Shown in pieces: positions 53,872-62,411 of a stretch of 64,000 nucleotides of DNA (its first letter is position 1; each line of letters starts with the position of its first letter). The notes under the pieces were generated by a model. That model had not been told where the DNA came from and searched no databases. It worked only from the letters and a program-made list of their open reading frames with translations. The position numbers were made by a program, and so were the translations under genes. Origin of the DNA: Planctomycetota bacterium (GTDB taxonomy: Bacteria; Planctomycetota; B15-G4; SIAN01); the NCBI GenBank assembly GCA_028289345.1, contig JANQQL010000031.1, positions 396,029 to 460,028 on the forward strand, given 5' to 3'.

Positions 53872-56601
53872 ATGACCCAGAACCCCGCGACTCTCTACCT
53901 GATCGACGGCTCCGCTCTGGCCTACCGATCCCACTTCGCCTTCGTCCGAAACCCCTTGGTGACCAAGAAAGGCGAGCTGGTGTCCGCCATCTTCGGGTTT
54001 ACCAGTAGCGTCCTGCGTCTCCTCAAGATGCAAGAGCCCACTCATGTCGCGGTGGTGTTCGACTCCAAGAAACCCACGTTCCGCCACGAGCGATTCGCGG
54101 ACTACAAGGCCACCCGCCAAAAGATGCCCGACGAGCTGGTCGATCAGCTGCCGGCGATCGACGAAATGATCCAGGCCTTTCGCATTCCGGAATTTCGCAT
54201 CGACGGCTACGAAGCGGACGATGTCATTGGAACCCTCGCCACTCAGGCCGAAGCTCAGGGGATGGAGGTCCGCATTGTTTCCAAGGACAAGGACTTCTTT
54301 CAGCTGGTCACGGACAAGGTCAAGCTATTCGAACTCGGCAAGGGAGACGCGGCCGGAGTCGAGCTAGGTCGCGAAGCCCTCGAAGAAAAGCACGGCATTC
54401 GAGCCGAGCAAATGGTCGATCTCCTCGCCCTGATGGGTGACTCCTCGGACAACGTACCGGGGGTTCCGCGCATCGGCCAGAAGACCGCGACCGGCCTGCT
54501 GCAGACTTTTCGCGGCATCGACGACCTCTACGCCCGCCTGGAAGAGGTGCCGAAGCCCGGCATCCGCAAGACTCTGCAAGAGAATCGCGAACTCGCGGAG
54601 CTGTCCCGGGACCTGGTCACCATCCGGACCGACGTTCCTCTCGAACTTTCGGTCGATGATTTGTGTCGCCAGGGTCCGGACGAAGACGCGCTGCGTCAGC
54701 TGTTCCTCCGGTACGAGTTTCGCAGTTTGCTCGACGAGCTCGGCTTTCGCGAACCCGCGGCCGCTCCCATCGAACAACAGTACTCCCTGATCCAGGATGC
54801 CGACCAGCTCTCCCAGTTGGTGAGATCTCTTCGTCAAGCCGGACGCTTCGCGATAGACACCGAGACCACGTCTCTCGATCCCATGCGCGCCGAACTTGTC
54901 GGCATCTCGGTGTGCGCCGAAGAAGGGGTTGCAGCCTACCTACCCGTCACCCGCGAGCGCGGTCTGTTCGGAGGCGAGGGCAATCACTTGGAGCTGGGGA
55001 CGGTGAGGGAGCACCTGGGCCCACTCCTGGCGGATCCGAACATTCAGAAGATGGGCCAGAACGCGAAGTACGACCTGCACATCCTTCGCCGGGCTGGGTT
55101 TGAGGTGTCGGGTGTTCAGTTCGACACCATGGTCGCCCACTACTGCCTCGAGCCGTCAGCACGGGATCACTCCCTCGATGCGCTTTCTCTGGAGTACTTC
55201 GATCATCAAAAGATCCCCACGACCGATCTCATCGGTAAGGGAAAGAATCAGATCACCATGGCAGAGGTGCCCATCGATAAGGTCTGCGAGTACGCGTGCG
55301 AAGATGCGGATTTCACGTTTCGCCTGGGACAGATGCTTCAAGGGAAGTTGGCGGACACCCAAGTTGACCGACTGTTCGAAAGCTTGGAAATGCCGCTGCT
55401 CACGGTGCTGGAGGACATGGAGGCCCAAGGGGTTGCACTCGATGTGGGCACCCTCGACACCATGAAGGAGAAGTTCGCCGAACGCGGCGACCAGCTGGTC
55501 CAGGAGATTCACGAACTCGCCGGGGAGCCGTTCAACGTCAACTCCCCGCGCCAGCTCGGTCAGATTCTGTTCGACAAGCTGGAACTGCACAAGGAAGCGG
55601 GATTGAAGAAAGCTCCCCGCACCAAGACGGGTTACTCGACGAGCGCGGCCGCCCTTCAGCCGCTTCAAGACTTCCCTCTTGTCGAGAAGGTCTTGGAGTA
55701 CCGACAGATCGAGAAACTACGGTCGACTTATGTCGAAGCTCTGCCCCAGCTGGTCAATCCCCAGACGGGGAAGATCCACACTTCGTTCAATCAAACCGTG
55801 GCGGCGACAGGGCGCCTTTCGAGTTCGGACCCAAATCTTCAGAACATCCCGATCCGCACCCCTCTCGGCCGGGAGATTCGCCGGGCTTTTCGCTCCTCCT
55901 TCGAAGGAGGAACCCTGATCTCGGCAGACTATTCCCAGGTCGAACTGCGCATCCTTGCCCACCTTTCCGGGGACGAAATGCTGCGCGAAGCGTTTCGCAA
56001 TGACGAAGACGTGCACCGACGCACGGCCTCTCTCATCTTCGCCACCGACCCCGAAGACGTAGACGGCGCCATGCGCACTCGCGCCAAAGCCATCAACTTC
56101 GGCATCGTCTACGGAATGGGAGCGCAGCGGCTGGCCCGCGAAACCGGACTGACGTTCAAAGAAGCCCAGAGCTTCATCGAGCGCTACTTCGCCGTCTTCT
56201 CCGGAGTCAAGCACTACCTGGACTCGACCTTAGAGCGCGCCGAGACCGACGGGTTCGTCACCACCCTCTTGGGCCGACGACGTTACCTTCCGGAGCTTCA
56301 TAGCAGCGACCGCTTGGTGCAGGCAAACGCGAAGAACATCGCCGTGAACACGCCGATCCAGGGCACCGCCGCCGACCTCATCAAGAAGGCCATGATCGAG
56401 GTTCACCGCGAGTTGAGCGAGCAAGCGGTCCAATCGAAGATGATTCTGCAAGTGCACGACGAGTTGGTGTTCGACGTGGCGCCGGGGGAATCCTCGACCA
56501 TTCATGAGATCGCACGGCGAGGCATGGAGGACGCCTTGACACTCGAGGTTCCGCTCAAGGTGGACGTAGGCGAGGGGCCCACCTGGCTCGAGGCTCACTG
56601 A
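53872..56601 (+). CDS. polA: DNA polymerase I
   Basis: 909 residues from the ATG at 53872; upstream in-frame codons add a low-complexity stretch. All three activities seem present. The 5'-3' exonuclease domain spans about 1-290 (LIDGSALAYRSHFAF, FDSKKPTFRHERFADYKATR in part, GDSSDNVPGVPRIGQKTA). The 3'-5' proofreading domain spans about 320-500 with ExoI D329-x-E331, ExoII GQNAKYDLHIL and ExoIII YACEDADFTFRLG. The polymerase domain has motif A DYSQVELR (D686), motif B RAKAINFGIVYG and motif C QVHDELVFD (D863). An intact proofreading site distinguishes it from many Gram-positive and Thermus enzymes. Used in Okazaki maturation and repair synthesis, including after UvrABC. Confidence 0.97.
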   Translation: MTQNPATLYLIDGSALAYRSHFAFVRNPLVTKKGELVSAIFGFTSSVLRLLKMQEPTHVAVVFDSKKPTFRHERFADYKATRQKMPDELVDQLPAIDEMIQAFRIPEFRIDGYEADDVIGTLATQAEAQGMEVRIVSKDKDFFQLVTDKVKLFELGKGDAAGVELGREALEEKHGIRAEQMVDLLALMGDSSDNVPGVPRIGQKTATGLLQTFRGIDDLYARLEEVPKPGIRKTLQENRELAELSRDLVTIRTDVPLELSVDDLCRQGPDEDALRQLFLRYEFRSLLDELGFREPAAAPIEQQYSLIQDADQLSQLVRSLRQAGRFAIDTETTSLDPMRAELVGISVCAEEGVAAYLPVTRERGLFGGEGNHLELGTVREHLGPLLADPNIQKMGQNAKYDLHILRRAGFEVSGVQFDTMVAHYCLEPSARDHSLDALSLEYFDHQKIPTTDLIGKGKNQITMAEVPIDKVCEYACEDADFTFRLGQMLQGKLADTQVDRLFESLEMPLLTVLEDMEAQGVALDVGTLDTMKEKFAERGDQLVQEIHELAGEPFNVNSPRQLGQILFDKLELHKEAGLKKAPRTKTGYSTSAAALQPLQDFPLVEKVLEYRQIEKLRSTYVEALPQLVNPQTGKIHTSFNQTVAATGRLSSSDPNLQNIPIRTPLGREIRRAFRSSFEGGTLISADYSQVELRILAHLSGDEMLREAFRNDEDVHRRTASLIFATDPEDVDGAMRTRAKAINFGIVYGMGAQRLARETGLTFKEAQSFIERYFAVFSGVKHYLDSTLERAETDGFVTTLLGRRRYLPELHSSDRLVQANAKNIAVNTPIQGTAADLIKKAMIEVHRELSEQAVQSKMILQVHDELVFDVAPGESSTIHEIARRGMEDALTLEVPLKVDVGEGPTWLEAH

Positions 56602-56672
56602 GCCCGGCGCCGCGCGGGCACCCGTCCTCGGGTCCATCACAATCTTGACGCCCCGGCGAAGGGCCCGCTCTT

Positions 56673-58010
56673 TCACTGAGCTTTGACGATCACCAGGGTG
56701 ATGTCGTCATCGAGATCCTCGGCCTGAGAGTACTCCTTGGCCTTTTGATACAGGTGTTCGAGGATCTCTTTGGCCGACTTCTCTCGGTGGGCTCGAAGGA
56801 CTTCTGCAATTCCCTCGTTGCCAAACATCGAGTCGCCGGGACCCCGAATCTCGAGGATTCCGTCGCTGAACACGGCCATGACGTCGCCGGATTCCATGGT
56901 GACCGGAGCTTGGTTCTGGTAGGTGAACTCCGGCTCGATCCCGAGAGCCAACCCGGTCGCAGACAGGGTTTGCAGCTCACCGGAAGCTTTCAGCAGCAGC
57001 GGCGCCGATTGCCCCGCGTTCGCGTAGTGGAGTTGCCGGGTTTCGGGGTCCAGCCGACACACGATCATGGACATGAACATGTCGTCGGCAAGGTCCTCGG
57101 CCAAGCGCCGATTCAATCGCTCCAGGATCTGTGCTTCGGTGAGCGCATCCTCGAACAGAATGCGGAACGCAGACCGAGCACCGGTCATCACCATGGCGGG
57201 CCCGACGCCGTGTCCTGTCACATCTCCGAGGACAATGCCGAGCTGACCCTTCGAGCCACGCACGAAGTCGTAGTAGTCCCCGGCCGCGGTCTCCGCAGGA
57301 ATGGACAGGCCGGCCACCTCGAACCCCGGGCAATGGGTGGGATCTTCCGGCAGAAGATCCGAGAGGATTTCCGCGGCGATCTCCAACGACTGCTTCAGGG
57401 CCTGCTTCTCCAGTGCTTCGCGGATCAGGCGCGCGTTCTCCAGAGAAATGGAGAGGGCCACGCCAAGCGCGTCGAAGAATCGCAGATCCTTGTTGGTGAA
57501 TTCCCGGCTAGTCACCCGGGAATCCACGTAGATGACCCCCAGCACTTTGTCCTGGAAGCGCAGTCTTACGCACATCACGGCGCGCAACTTCAAATCGACG
57601 ACCGATGCCGAAAGGTCCGTGGCTTGATCGGAGTCGCCGATCTTCAGGCACAACCCCTCGCCCGTCTGGTGGACCTCTCGCACGACCGTGGTGGAATGGC
57701 GCGTCTGCTCGAGCTCCAGGTCGTTTCCGGCGGCATCGCGGGCGACCGCGACGGACAACTCGCCGTTCTCGACCAGGAACAAAATGCCCCGCTCGGCCCT
57801 CACAGCCTCGATGGCTCGGTCCACGATCTTGCGGACCAGCTCGTCGGGGTCGGCCTCCGAAATCAGCTCCGCCATGGAGTCGAGCAGCAGCCGGACATTG
57901 CGACTGTCGATCCGGTCGTCCCCGGTCAGGAACGTGGTGGATTCGTTCGCCGGAGGCGGGGCTGCGGGCTCCGCTTCCTTCTTGCCGAGAATCGAAAAGA
58001 GTCGCTTCAC
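56673..58010 (-). CDS. GAF-domain SpoIIE-type (PP2C) serine phosphatase
   Basis: 445 residues from a GTG at 58010 (AGGA about nine bases upstream; a TTG at 58097 is the alternative). A short N-terminus is followed by a GAF sensor domain (about 42-195, with RAERGILFLVENGEL and VLGVIYVDSR), a helical connector, then the PP2C/SpoIIE phosphatase domain (about 225-445). Metal ligands include D245 (AAGDYYDF) and D263 (LGDVTGHG), and VFSDGILEIRG and DDDITLVIVK are further signatures. Such enzymes dephosphorylate STAS anti-sigma-factor antagonists. The divergent neighbour at 58241 encodes a STAS protein, the probable substrate. The GAF ligand is unknown. Confidence 0.9.
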   Translation of the reverse strand: MKRLFSILGKKEAEPAAPPPANESTTFLTGDDRIDSRNVRLLLDSMAELISEADPDELVRKIVDRAIEAVRAERGILFLVENGELSVAVARDAAGNDLELEQTRHSTTVVREVHQTGEGLCLKIGDSDQATDLSASVVDLKLRAVMCVRLRFQDKVLGVIYVDSRVTSREFTNKDLRFFDALGVALSISLENARLIREALEKQALKQSLEIAAEILSDLLPEDPTHCPGFEVAGLSIPAETAAGDYYDFVRGSKGQLGIVLGDVTGHGVGPAMVMTGARSAFRILFEDALTEAQILERLNRRLAEDLADDMFMSMIVCRLDPETRQLHYANAGQSAPLLLKASGELQTLSATGLALGIEPEFTYQNQAPVTMESGDVMAVFSDGILEIRGPGDSMFGNEGIAEVLRAHREKSAKEILEHLYQKAKEYSQAEDLDDDITLVIVKAQ

Positions 58011-58125
58011 AAGGACGATTCCTGAGGACACATCGTGGTGACGCCGGCGACATCCGCCGTGGAGAGCGTATCGGGGCCGGCCATCAGGGCGGGACAAAAC
58101 TCCCGAATCTCCCGGCCGGGCCGCG

Positions 58126-58201
58126 ATCTTAGGTCGCTGCAGGGGCTGTTCAAGCCGTCGGCCTGCGTTGGGTTGACCCTCCCCGAGCCTCCCGGGACAA
58201 T
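58126..58201. promoter_or_regulatory. Back-to-back promoters for the SpoIIE phosphatase (-) and STAS-PilZ (+) genes
   Basis: Minus strand: TTGAAC (58148-58153), 16 bases, TAAGAT (58126-58131). Plus strand: TTGACC (58173-58178), 17 bases, GACAAT (58196-58201), about 40 bases before the ATG at 58241. Both are close to the sigma70 consensus. The -35 elements are 19 bases apart, so the two genes are likely controlled together. Confidence 0.55.
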
Positions 58202-58240
58202 GGTCGTTTTCCTTCCGTCGCCATCCGTCATGGAGACCCC

Positions 58241-58972
58241 ATGAAAATCCAACGAACCGTGCTGGGCGAGGGCATCGCCGGCCTGACCCTCACCGGCGAG
58301 TTCGACGCCTTCGCCGCCAATCCCTTCCTGGAGCAGATCGAGGCCATCGTCCAGTCCGGGTCCGTCAACGTCGTGGTCAACCTGAGACTGGTGCTGTTCA
58401 TCAACTCGACGGCAATCGGCAGTCTGGTCAAGGCGCGGAAGCGAGCCCGAGGTCTGGGCGGCAACCTGGTGCTCGCCGAGCCCAGCGCGCGCGTCAAGGA
58501 CGCCCTCGACACCTTGGGTCTGGGACAAGTGATCCAGAGCTTCGCCAGTGATGACGACGCGGTCCAGCATCTTGCGGAAACCGATGACGACGGAGCGGTG
58601 AAAGTGCCGTCGGAAAACTCGGTGCTGCTCAAGTTCGCCGAAGATGCCAAGCAGCGCGCATTTTCTCGCAAGGGCGGAGTGGGTCGCATGGCGTCCCTCG
58701 ACGACAACGGCATCGAGTTTGTCGTTCCCGGCAGCGCGGAGCTGTTTGAAAACGACACCGAAGTGAAGGTCAAGTTCCGCCTGCCTCTGTTCCGTCGTGC
58801 CTATTACTTCGACGTGCCCTGCGCGATTCGAAGCTGCGAGGCCGAAGGCGACGACTTCAAGGTGTATGCCGAGTTCGGCGACATCTTCGAAGAAGACCGC
58901 CAGGCGATCTCCCAATTCGTGCGTGATCTGCGCTTGCTCAAGGACGAGATCCGGAGCGCGGAGAACGAGTGA
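58241..58972 (+). CDS. STAS domain protein fused to a PilZ-like domain
   Basis: 243 residues; GGAG before the ATG. Residues 1-110 are a STAS (anti-sigma-factor antagonist-like) domain: LTLTGEFDAF, then FINSTAIGSLV with S56 at the position phosphorylated in SpoIIAA-like proteins. Residues about 125-240 resemble a PilZ domain: R139-A-F-S-R143 gives the RxxxR c-di-GMP motif, followed by GRMASLDDNGIEFVV, where the second PilZ motif (D/NxSxxG) is degenerate, and strands ending FEEDRQAISQFV. It could link c-di-GMP to a partner-switching pathway with the divergent phosphatase. Its 3' end overlaps comF tail-to-tail by 35 bases. Confidence 0.8.
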   Translation: MKIQRTVLGEGIAGLTLTGEFDAFAANPFLEQIEAIVQSGSVNVVVNLRLVLFINSTAIGSLVKARKRARGLGGNLVLAEPSARVKDALDTLGLGQVIQSFASDDDAVQHLAETDDDGAVKVPSENSVLLKFAEDAKQRAFSRKGGVGRMASLDDNGIEFVVPGSAELFENDTEVKVKFRLPLFRRAYYFDVPCAIRSCEAEGDDFKVYAEFGDIFEEDRQAISQFVRDLRLLKDEIRSAENE

Positions 58973-59690
58973 ATTTCACCGCGCCGGATCCGGGTGTGGC
59001 GACGGCCAGCAACGTCACGCGCCCGGCACCGGCGCGGTAGAGCGCCCGAGCCGCCTCCAGTCCGGTCGAACCAGAAGTGACGATGTCGTCCACGAGCGCG
59101 ATTCGACTACCTCGTGACAATCTCTTTGGCGAGGCCCGGAATGCTCCCGCAAGGATGCAGCGACGTTCCGCATGATCCCTGGCCTGACCGAGCGCAACCG
59201 TGGGTCTGACTCGGCGCAGGACTCCGTACCGCACGGGTGGCATCCCCGGGTGCAGTGAAAGCCTCTCCCCCAGTTGCCGTCCATGGTCGAAGTCACGCCC
59301 AAACCGCTTCAAGAAGTGCATGGGAATGGGCACTAGAGCATCGAAGCGGTGGGCCATTCGCTCCTCCTGCATGAAGTCGGCCAGCATCGCCGCCAAGGGA
59401 ACCGCAGCCGCCGCGTTGCCCCCGTACTTCAGCTGGTAGATGAGCTGAGCCACGATCTCGGTGTAGTGGGTGGCCACGAACACCGAGAGGCGAAAGTCGC
59501 CATCTCTCACGGTCCCCCACCCTCCGGCCTGCCAAGGAATCTCCAGGGTGCATCCGGAACACAGGCCCGGAAACGCTCGCGGATCACAAGCTCCACAGGC
59601 AAGGCACTCGAAGGGCAGCACAAGCTCTTCCACCCCGGCAAGGAAGCGCGGGGTCCACTCCCGAGTGAGCGTTTTCCATGAGCGAACCAC
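58938..59690 (-). CDS. comF: ComF-family phosphoribosyltransferase-like protein
   Basis: 250 residues with a GTG start and weak ribosome site. The N-terminus has a four-cysteine zinc ribbon (CLACGACDPRAF then LCSGC). The C-terminal type I phosphoribosyltransferase fold has the PRPP motif IALVDDIVTSGST and the LVPIPMHFLKRFGRDFDH segment that defines the ComF/GntX family. Required for natural transformation in several bacteria, where it assists handling of incoming single-stranded DNA. Alone in the window apart from the prepilin at 23159-23848. Confidence 0.9.
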   Translation of the reverse strand: MVRSWKTLTREWTPRFLAGVEELVLPFECLACGACDPRAFPGLCSGCTLEIPWQAGGWGTVRDGDFRLSVFVATHYTEIVAQLIYQLKYGGNAAAAVPLAAMLADFMQEERMAHRFDALVPIPMHFLKRFGRDFDHGRQLGERLSLHPGMPPVRYGVLRRVRPTVALGQARDHAERRCILAGAFRASPKRLSRGSRIALVDDIVTSGSTGLEAARALYRAGAGRVTLLAVATPGSGAVKFTRSPRSGSRP

Positions 59691-59776
59691 GTCAGCAAAG
59701 AAGTCGCCCTGGGAACATCCCGGTGACAGATGACTGACCGTGGATTTTCGGGGTCAGTGGATCGCGAACAAGATCC

Positions 59777-60427
59777 TCAGACGCGCGGGGATTCGACGGC
59801 GCGCGGAACCCGACGCTCGGCGCGGCTGGCCGTGTCTTCGTCAACACCGCCCAACCCGAGCGCCGCGCGAACCTTGGCGATGTATTCGGGAACTGCTTCG
59901 TCGCGGCTCTGGGGAATCTGCAGCATCTCGCCGATCTGAACCGCCACCTTTTGGTTCTTTTCCAGGCTGAACTGAGATTCGCGGACGACTTCCGCCAACA
60001 GACGCCGGAACTTGCGCCGTGTGAACAAGAGCTGCACCAGCTTCAGTGCTGCCATGGTCGCCAGAGTGGCAACCAACAAGACAACCGCGATCCAAACCAA
60101 GTTCGGATCTTCGGTCGCTCCGGCTCCGGAGCTGAGAGCGTCCCCCATCAGCAACACGTAGCCCGCCACAAGAAACACGAAGCCGATGTAGACCTGAACT
60201 TGGTTCACCAAGTGGTCCCGCACCGTGGATAGAGATCTCGGTCGTTCGACTCCGAGAATCTCTTCGATCTGCCGACGTGGGTTCTTGAACGTGATGGCGG
60301 AGGCAAGGAAGAACAGACCGACCACGTTGAGGGTGTAACCGATGATGGATGGGTTCAAGGTGTCCAACATCCCCGGACTCGATTCTCCCTGGAACAACCC
60401 GACACACACTGGCATCGAAAGCACCAT
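59777..60427 (-). CDS. Membrane protein with three transmembrane segments, unknown function
   Basis: 216 residues. Hydrophobic segments at about 26-46, 78-95 and 108-130, then a cytoplasmic helical tail (QLLFTRRKFRRLLAEVVRESQF) with a charged C-terminus. Start ATG at 60427 with AAAGG upstream. No family recognised. A 13-base dyad CGGGACGGTCCCG (60459-60471) lies 32 bases before the start and could be a regulatory site. Confidence 0.65.
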   Translation of the reverse strand: MVLSMPVCVGLFQGESSPGMLDTLNPSIIGYTLNVVGLFFLASAITFKNPRRQIEEILGVERPRSLSTVRDHLVNQVQVYIGFVFLVAGYVLLMGDALSSGAGATEDPNLVWIAVVLLVATLATMAALKLVQLLFTRRKFRRLLAEVVRESQFSLEKNQKVAVQIGEMLQIPQSRDEAVPEYIAKVRAALGLGGVDEDTASRAERRVPRAVESPRV

Positions 60428-60528
60428 AACTGCCTTTCGGAATCCCCGCTACTCCCGGCGGGACGGTCCCGTCGTTTCTACCCCGAGCCCCTTGCCGACC
60501 GGCGCCTCCGGTCGACTCTCGGCCGAGT

Positions 60529-60557
60529 TTGGAACCTCTTCGGGGGTCTGGTAGCGT
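60529..60557 (+). promoter_or_regulatory. gatCAB promoter
   Basis: TTGGAA (60529-60534), 17 bases, TAGCGT (60552-60557), giving a leader of about 70 bases before gatC. The leader contains three short TTCGGCTCG-like repeats (about 60572-60600) with no evident structure. Confidence 0.45.
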
Positions 60558-60634
60558 GCATCGAAAGTCTTGGTTCGGCTCGTTTCGGCTCGGTTCGATT
60601 CAGGGCCTGGGGACCCACCGCGGGAGGCCGCTGC

Positions 60635-60916
60635 ATGGAATCAACCGAAGTTCTGAGAATCTCGAGACTTGCGCGCATCGACCTGGATCAAGACGAAGGG
60701 GCGAGGTTTGCGGACCAGCTGACCAAGATTCTAGCCTATTTCGAGAAGCTCCAAGAAGTCGACACCGGGGGAGTGTCTCCGGCCAGCCATCCCACCGACC
60801 TGGTGGCTCCGGTCCGGGCTGACCGGCCAGACGGGTGGGAGGCGCCCCGGGATCTGGTGGCTCGCTCCGACGGGCACACGGACGAGTTCTACCGCGTTCC
60901 CCGGGTTCTGGAGTAG
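60635..60916 (+). CDS. gatC: Asp/Glu-tRNA amidotransferase subunit C
   Basis: 93 residues, normal. GatC wraps around GatA and GatB and stabilises the heterotrimer that amidates Glu-tRNA(Gln) or Asp-tRNA(Asn). Family pattern present: ISRLARIDL, QLTKILAYFEKLQEVDTGGV, and the C-terminal YRVPRVLE. It starts the gatCAB operon, four bases before gatA. Confidence 0.95.
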   Translation: MESTEVLRISRLARIDLDQDEGARFADQLTKILAYFEKLQEVDTGGVSPASHPTDLVAPVRADRPDGWEAPRDLVARSDGHTDEFYRVPRVLE

Positions 60917-60920
60917 TCCC

Positions 60921-62411
60921 TTGGCCGGCCAAGAGTGGAGTTCGGCGCGCGAGATCGTCGAGAAAGTTCGCGCCGGGACCCTGACCGCAACGCGAGTCGC
61001 GCAGCACTACCTGGAAAGAATCGAACAGCACGACCCCCACCTCCACTGCTTTCTTGACGTTCGACCGGAAACTGTCCTGGATCAAGCCAAGGAAGTCGAC
61101 GCTCGGGTGGAACGCGGGGACACCGATGGGGCACTGTTGGGGATCCCCGTCGCGATCAAAGACAACCTGTGCACCACGGATCATTCCACCACCTGCGCCT
61201 CGCAGATACTGCAGGGCTATCGGTCGGCGGACGATGCCACGGTGGTCCGTCGCATCCGAGAGGCCGGCGGCATCGTGCTTGGGAAAACCAATCTCGATGA
61301 GTTCGCCATGGGCGCCTCGACGGAGAACTCCTGCGCAGGTCCGACCTCCAATCCCCACGACTTGAAGCGCGTTGCCGGTGGCTCCAGCGGGGGTTCGGCC
61401 GCCGCCGTCGCCGCGGGACTTGCTCCGCTGGCATTGGGCTCGGACACCGGCGGTTCGGTGCGTCAACCCGCGTCCTTCTGTGGCGTGGTTGGCCTGCGCC
61501 CGAGCTATGGAACGGTCTCTCGGTACGGCTTGATTGCCTTCGCCTCGTCGCTCGATCAAGTCGGCCCCTTTGCGCTGAACGTCGGCGACGCCGCCATGCT
61601 TTGGGAGGTCGTGGCAGGACCGGACCCGAGGGACAGCACGTGCCATCCCCTCGCGAACGGTGACAAATCGCTGCCCTCCGATCTGTCCCAGCTCCGCGTT
61701 GGCGTCCCCCGCGAGTACCACGTCGACGACGTGGAGAAGGAAACACGCTCGGTCATCCAGCAGTGCCTCTCTCACCTGGAGGAGCGCGGCGCCACTTTGG
61801 TTCCGGTGTCCCTGTCGTTGACGGAGTACTCCATTCCCACTTACTACCTGGTCGTCATGTCCGAAGCGTCTTCGAACTTGTCACGGTTCGATGGCGTTCG
61901 CTACGGCCCCCGAGGCCGAGGAGGCTCGACCGGCGAAGGACACGAGTCCCACGACTTGGAGTCCCTCTATCGAACCACTCGCACCCGCTTCGGAGAAGAA
62001 GTGAAACGGCGCATCATGCTGGGGACGTATGCGTTGTCGGCCGGTTACTACGACGCCTACTACAAGAAGGCCCTGCAGGTGCGGCACAAGATCCGCGAGG
62101 AGTTCGAGCAAGCCTTCGAACAGGCGGATGTGCTGCTCGGCCCCACCACCCCCACTCCGGCATTTCCAATCGGAGAAAAAAGCCAGGATCCCCTGGAGCT
62201 GTACCTGTGCGATGTGTTCACCGCCGGCTCCGCCCTGGCGGGGATTCCGGGCATTTCCCTTCCTGCGGGAAAGTCCGGAGACGGACTGCCGATTGGCGCA
62301 CAGATTTTCGGCCCAAGGCTCTCCGATCGCTCACTCCTGGTCGTGGCCGGAGAGATCGAAGGGTGCCTGGGCGGCGGACAAACTCCGGTGGAGCTCAACC
62401 ATGGATCTTGA
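60921..62411 (+). CDS. gatA: Asp/Glu-tRNA amidotransferase subunit A (glutaminase)
   Basis: 496 residues; TTG start just after the gatC stop. Amidase-signature enzyme that releases ammonia from glutamine for GatB. The Ser-cisSer-Lys triad is complete: K80 in VAIKDN, S155 in AGGSSGGS, S179 in SDTGGS. Most conserved segments of GatA follow (CGVVGLRPSYGTVSRYGL in part, FEQADVLLGPTTP). The 3' end overlaps gatB by 11 bases. Confidence 0.96.
   Translation: MAGQEWSSAREIVEKVRAGTLTATRVAQHYLERIEQHDPHLHCFLDVRPETVLDQAKEVDARVERGDTDGALLGIPVAIKDNLCTTDHSTTCASQILQGYRSADDATVVRRIREAGGIVLGKTNLDEFAMGASTENSCAGPTSNPHDLKRVAGGSSGGSAAAVAAGLAPLALGSDTGGSVRQPASFCGVVGLRPSYGTVSRYGLIAFASSLDQVGPFALNVGDAAMLWEVVAGPDPRDSTCHPLANGDKSLPSDLSQLRVGVPREYHVDDVEKETRSVIQQCLSHLEERGATLVPVSLSLTEYSIPTYYLVVMSEASSNLSRFDGVRYGPRGRGGSTGEGHESHDLESLYRTTRTRFGEEVKRRIMLGTYALSAGYYDAYYKKALQVRHKIREEFEQAFEQADVLLGPTTPTPAFPIGEKSQDPLELYLCDVFTAGSALAGIPGISLPAGKSGDGLPIGAQIFGPRLSDRSLLVVAGEIEGCLGGGQTPVELNHGS

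Noticed and set aside
60572..60610. GGTTCGATTC, resembling a tRNA T-arm, upstream of gatC
   Set aside because: The flanking five bases on each side are not complementary, and no acceptor or anticodon arm can be drawn.
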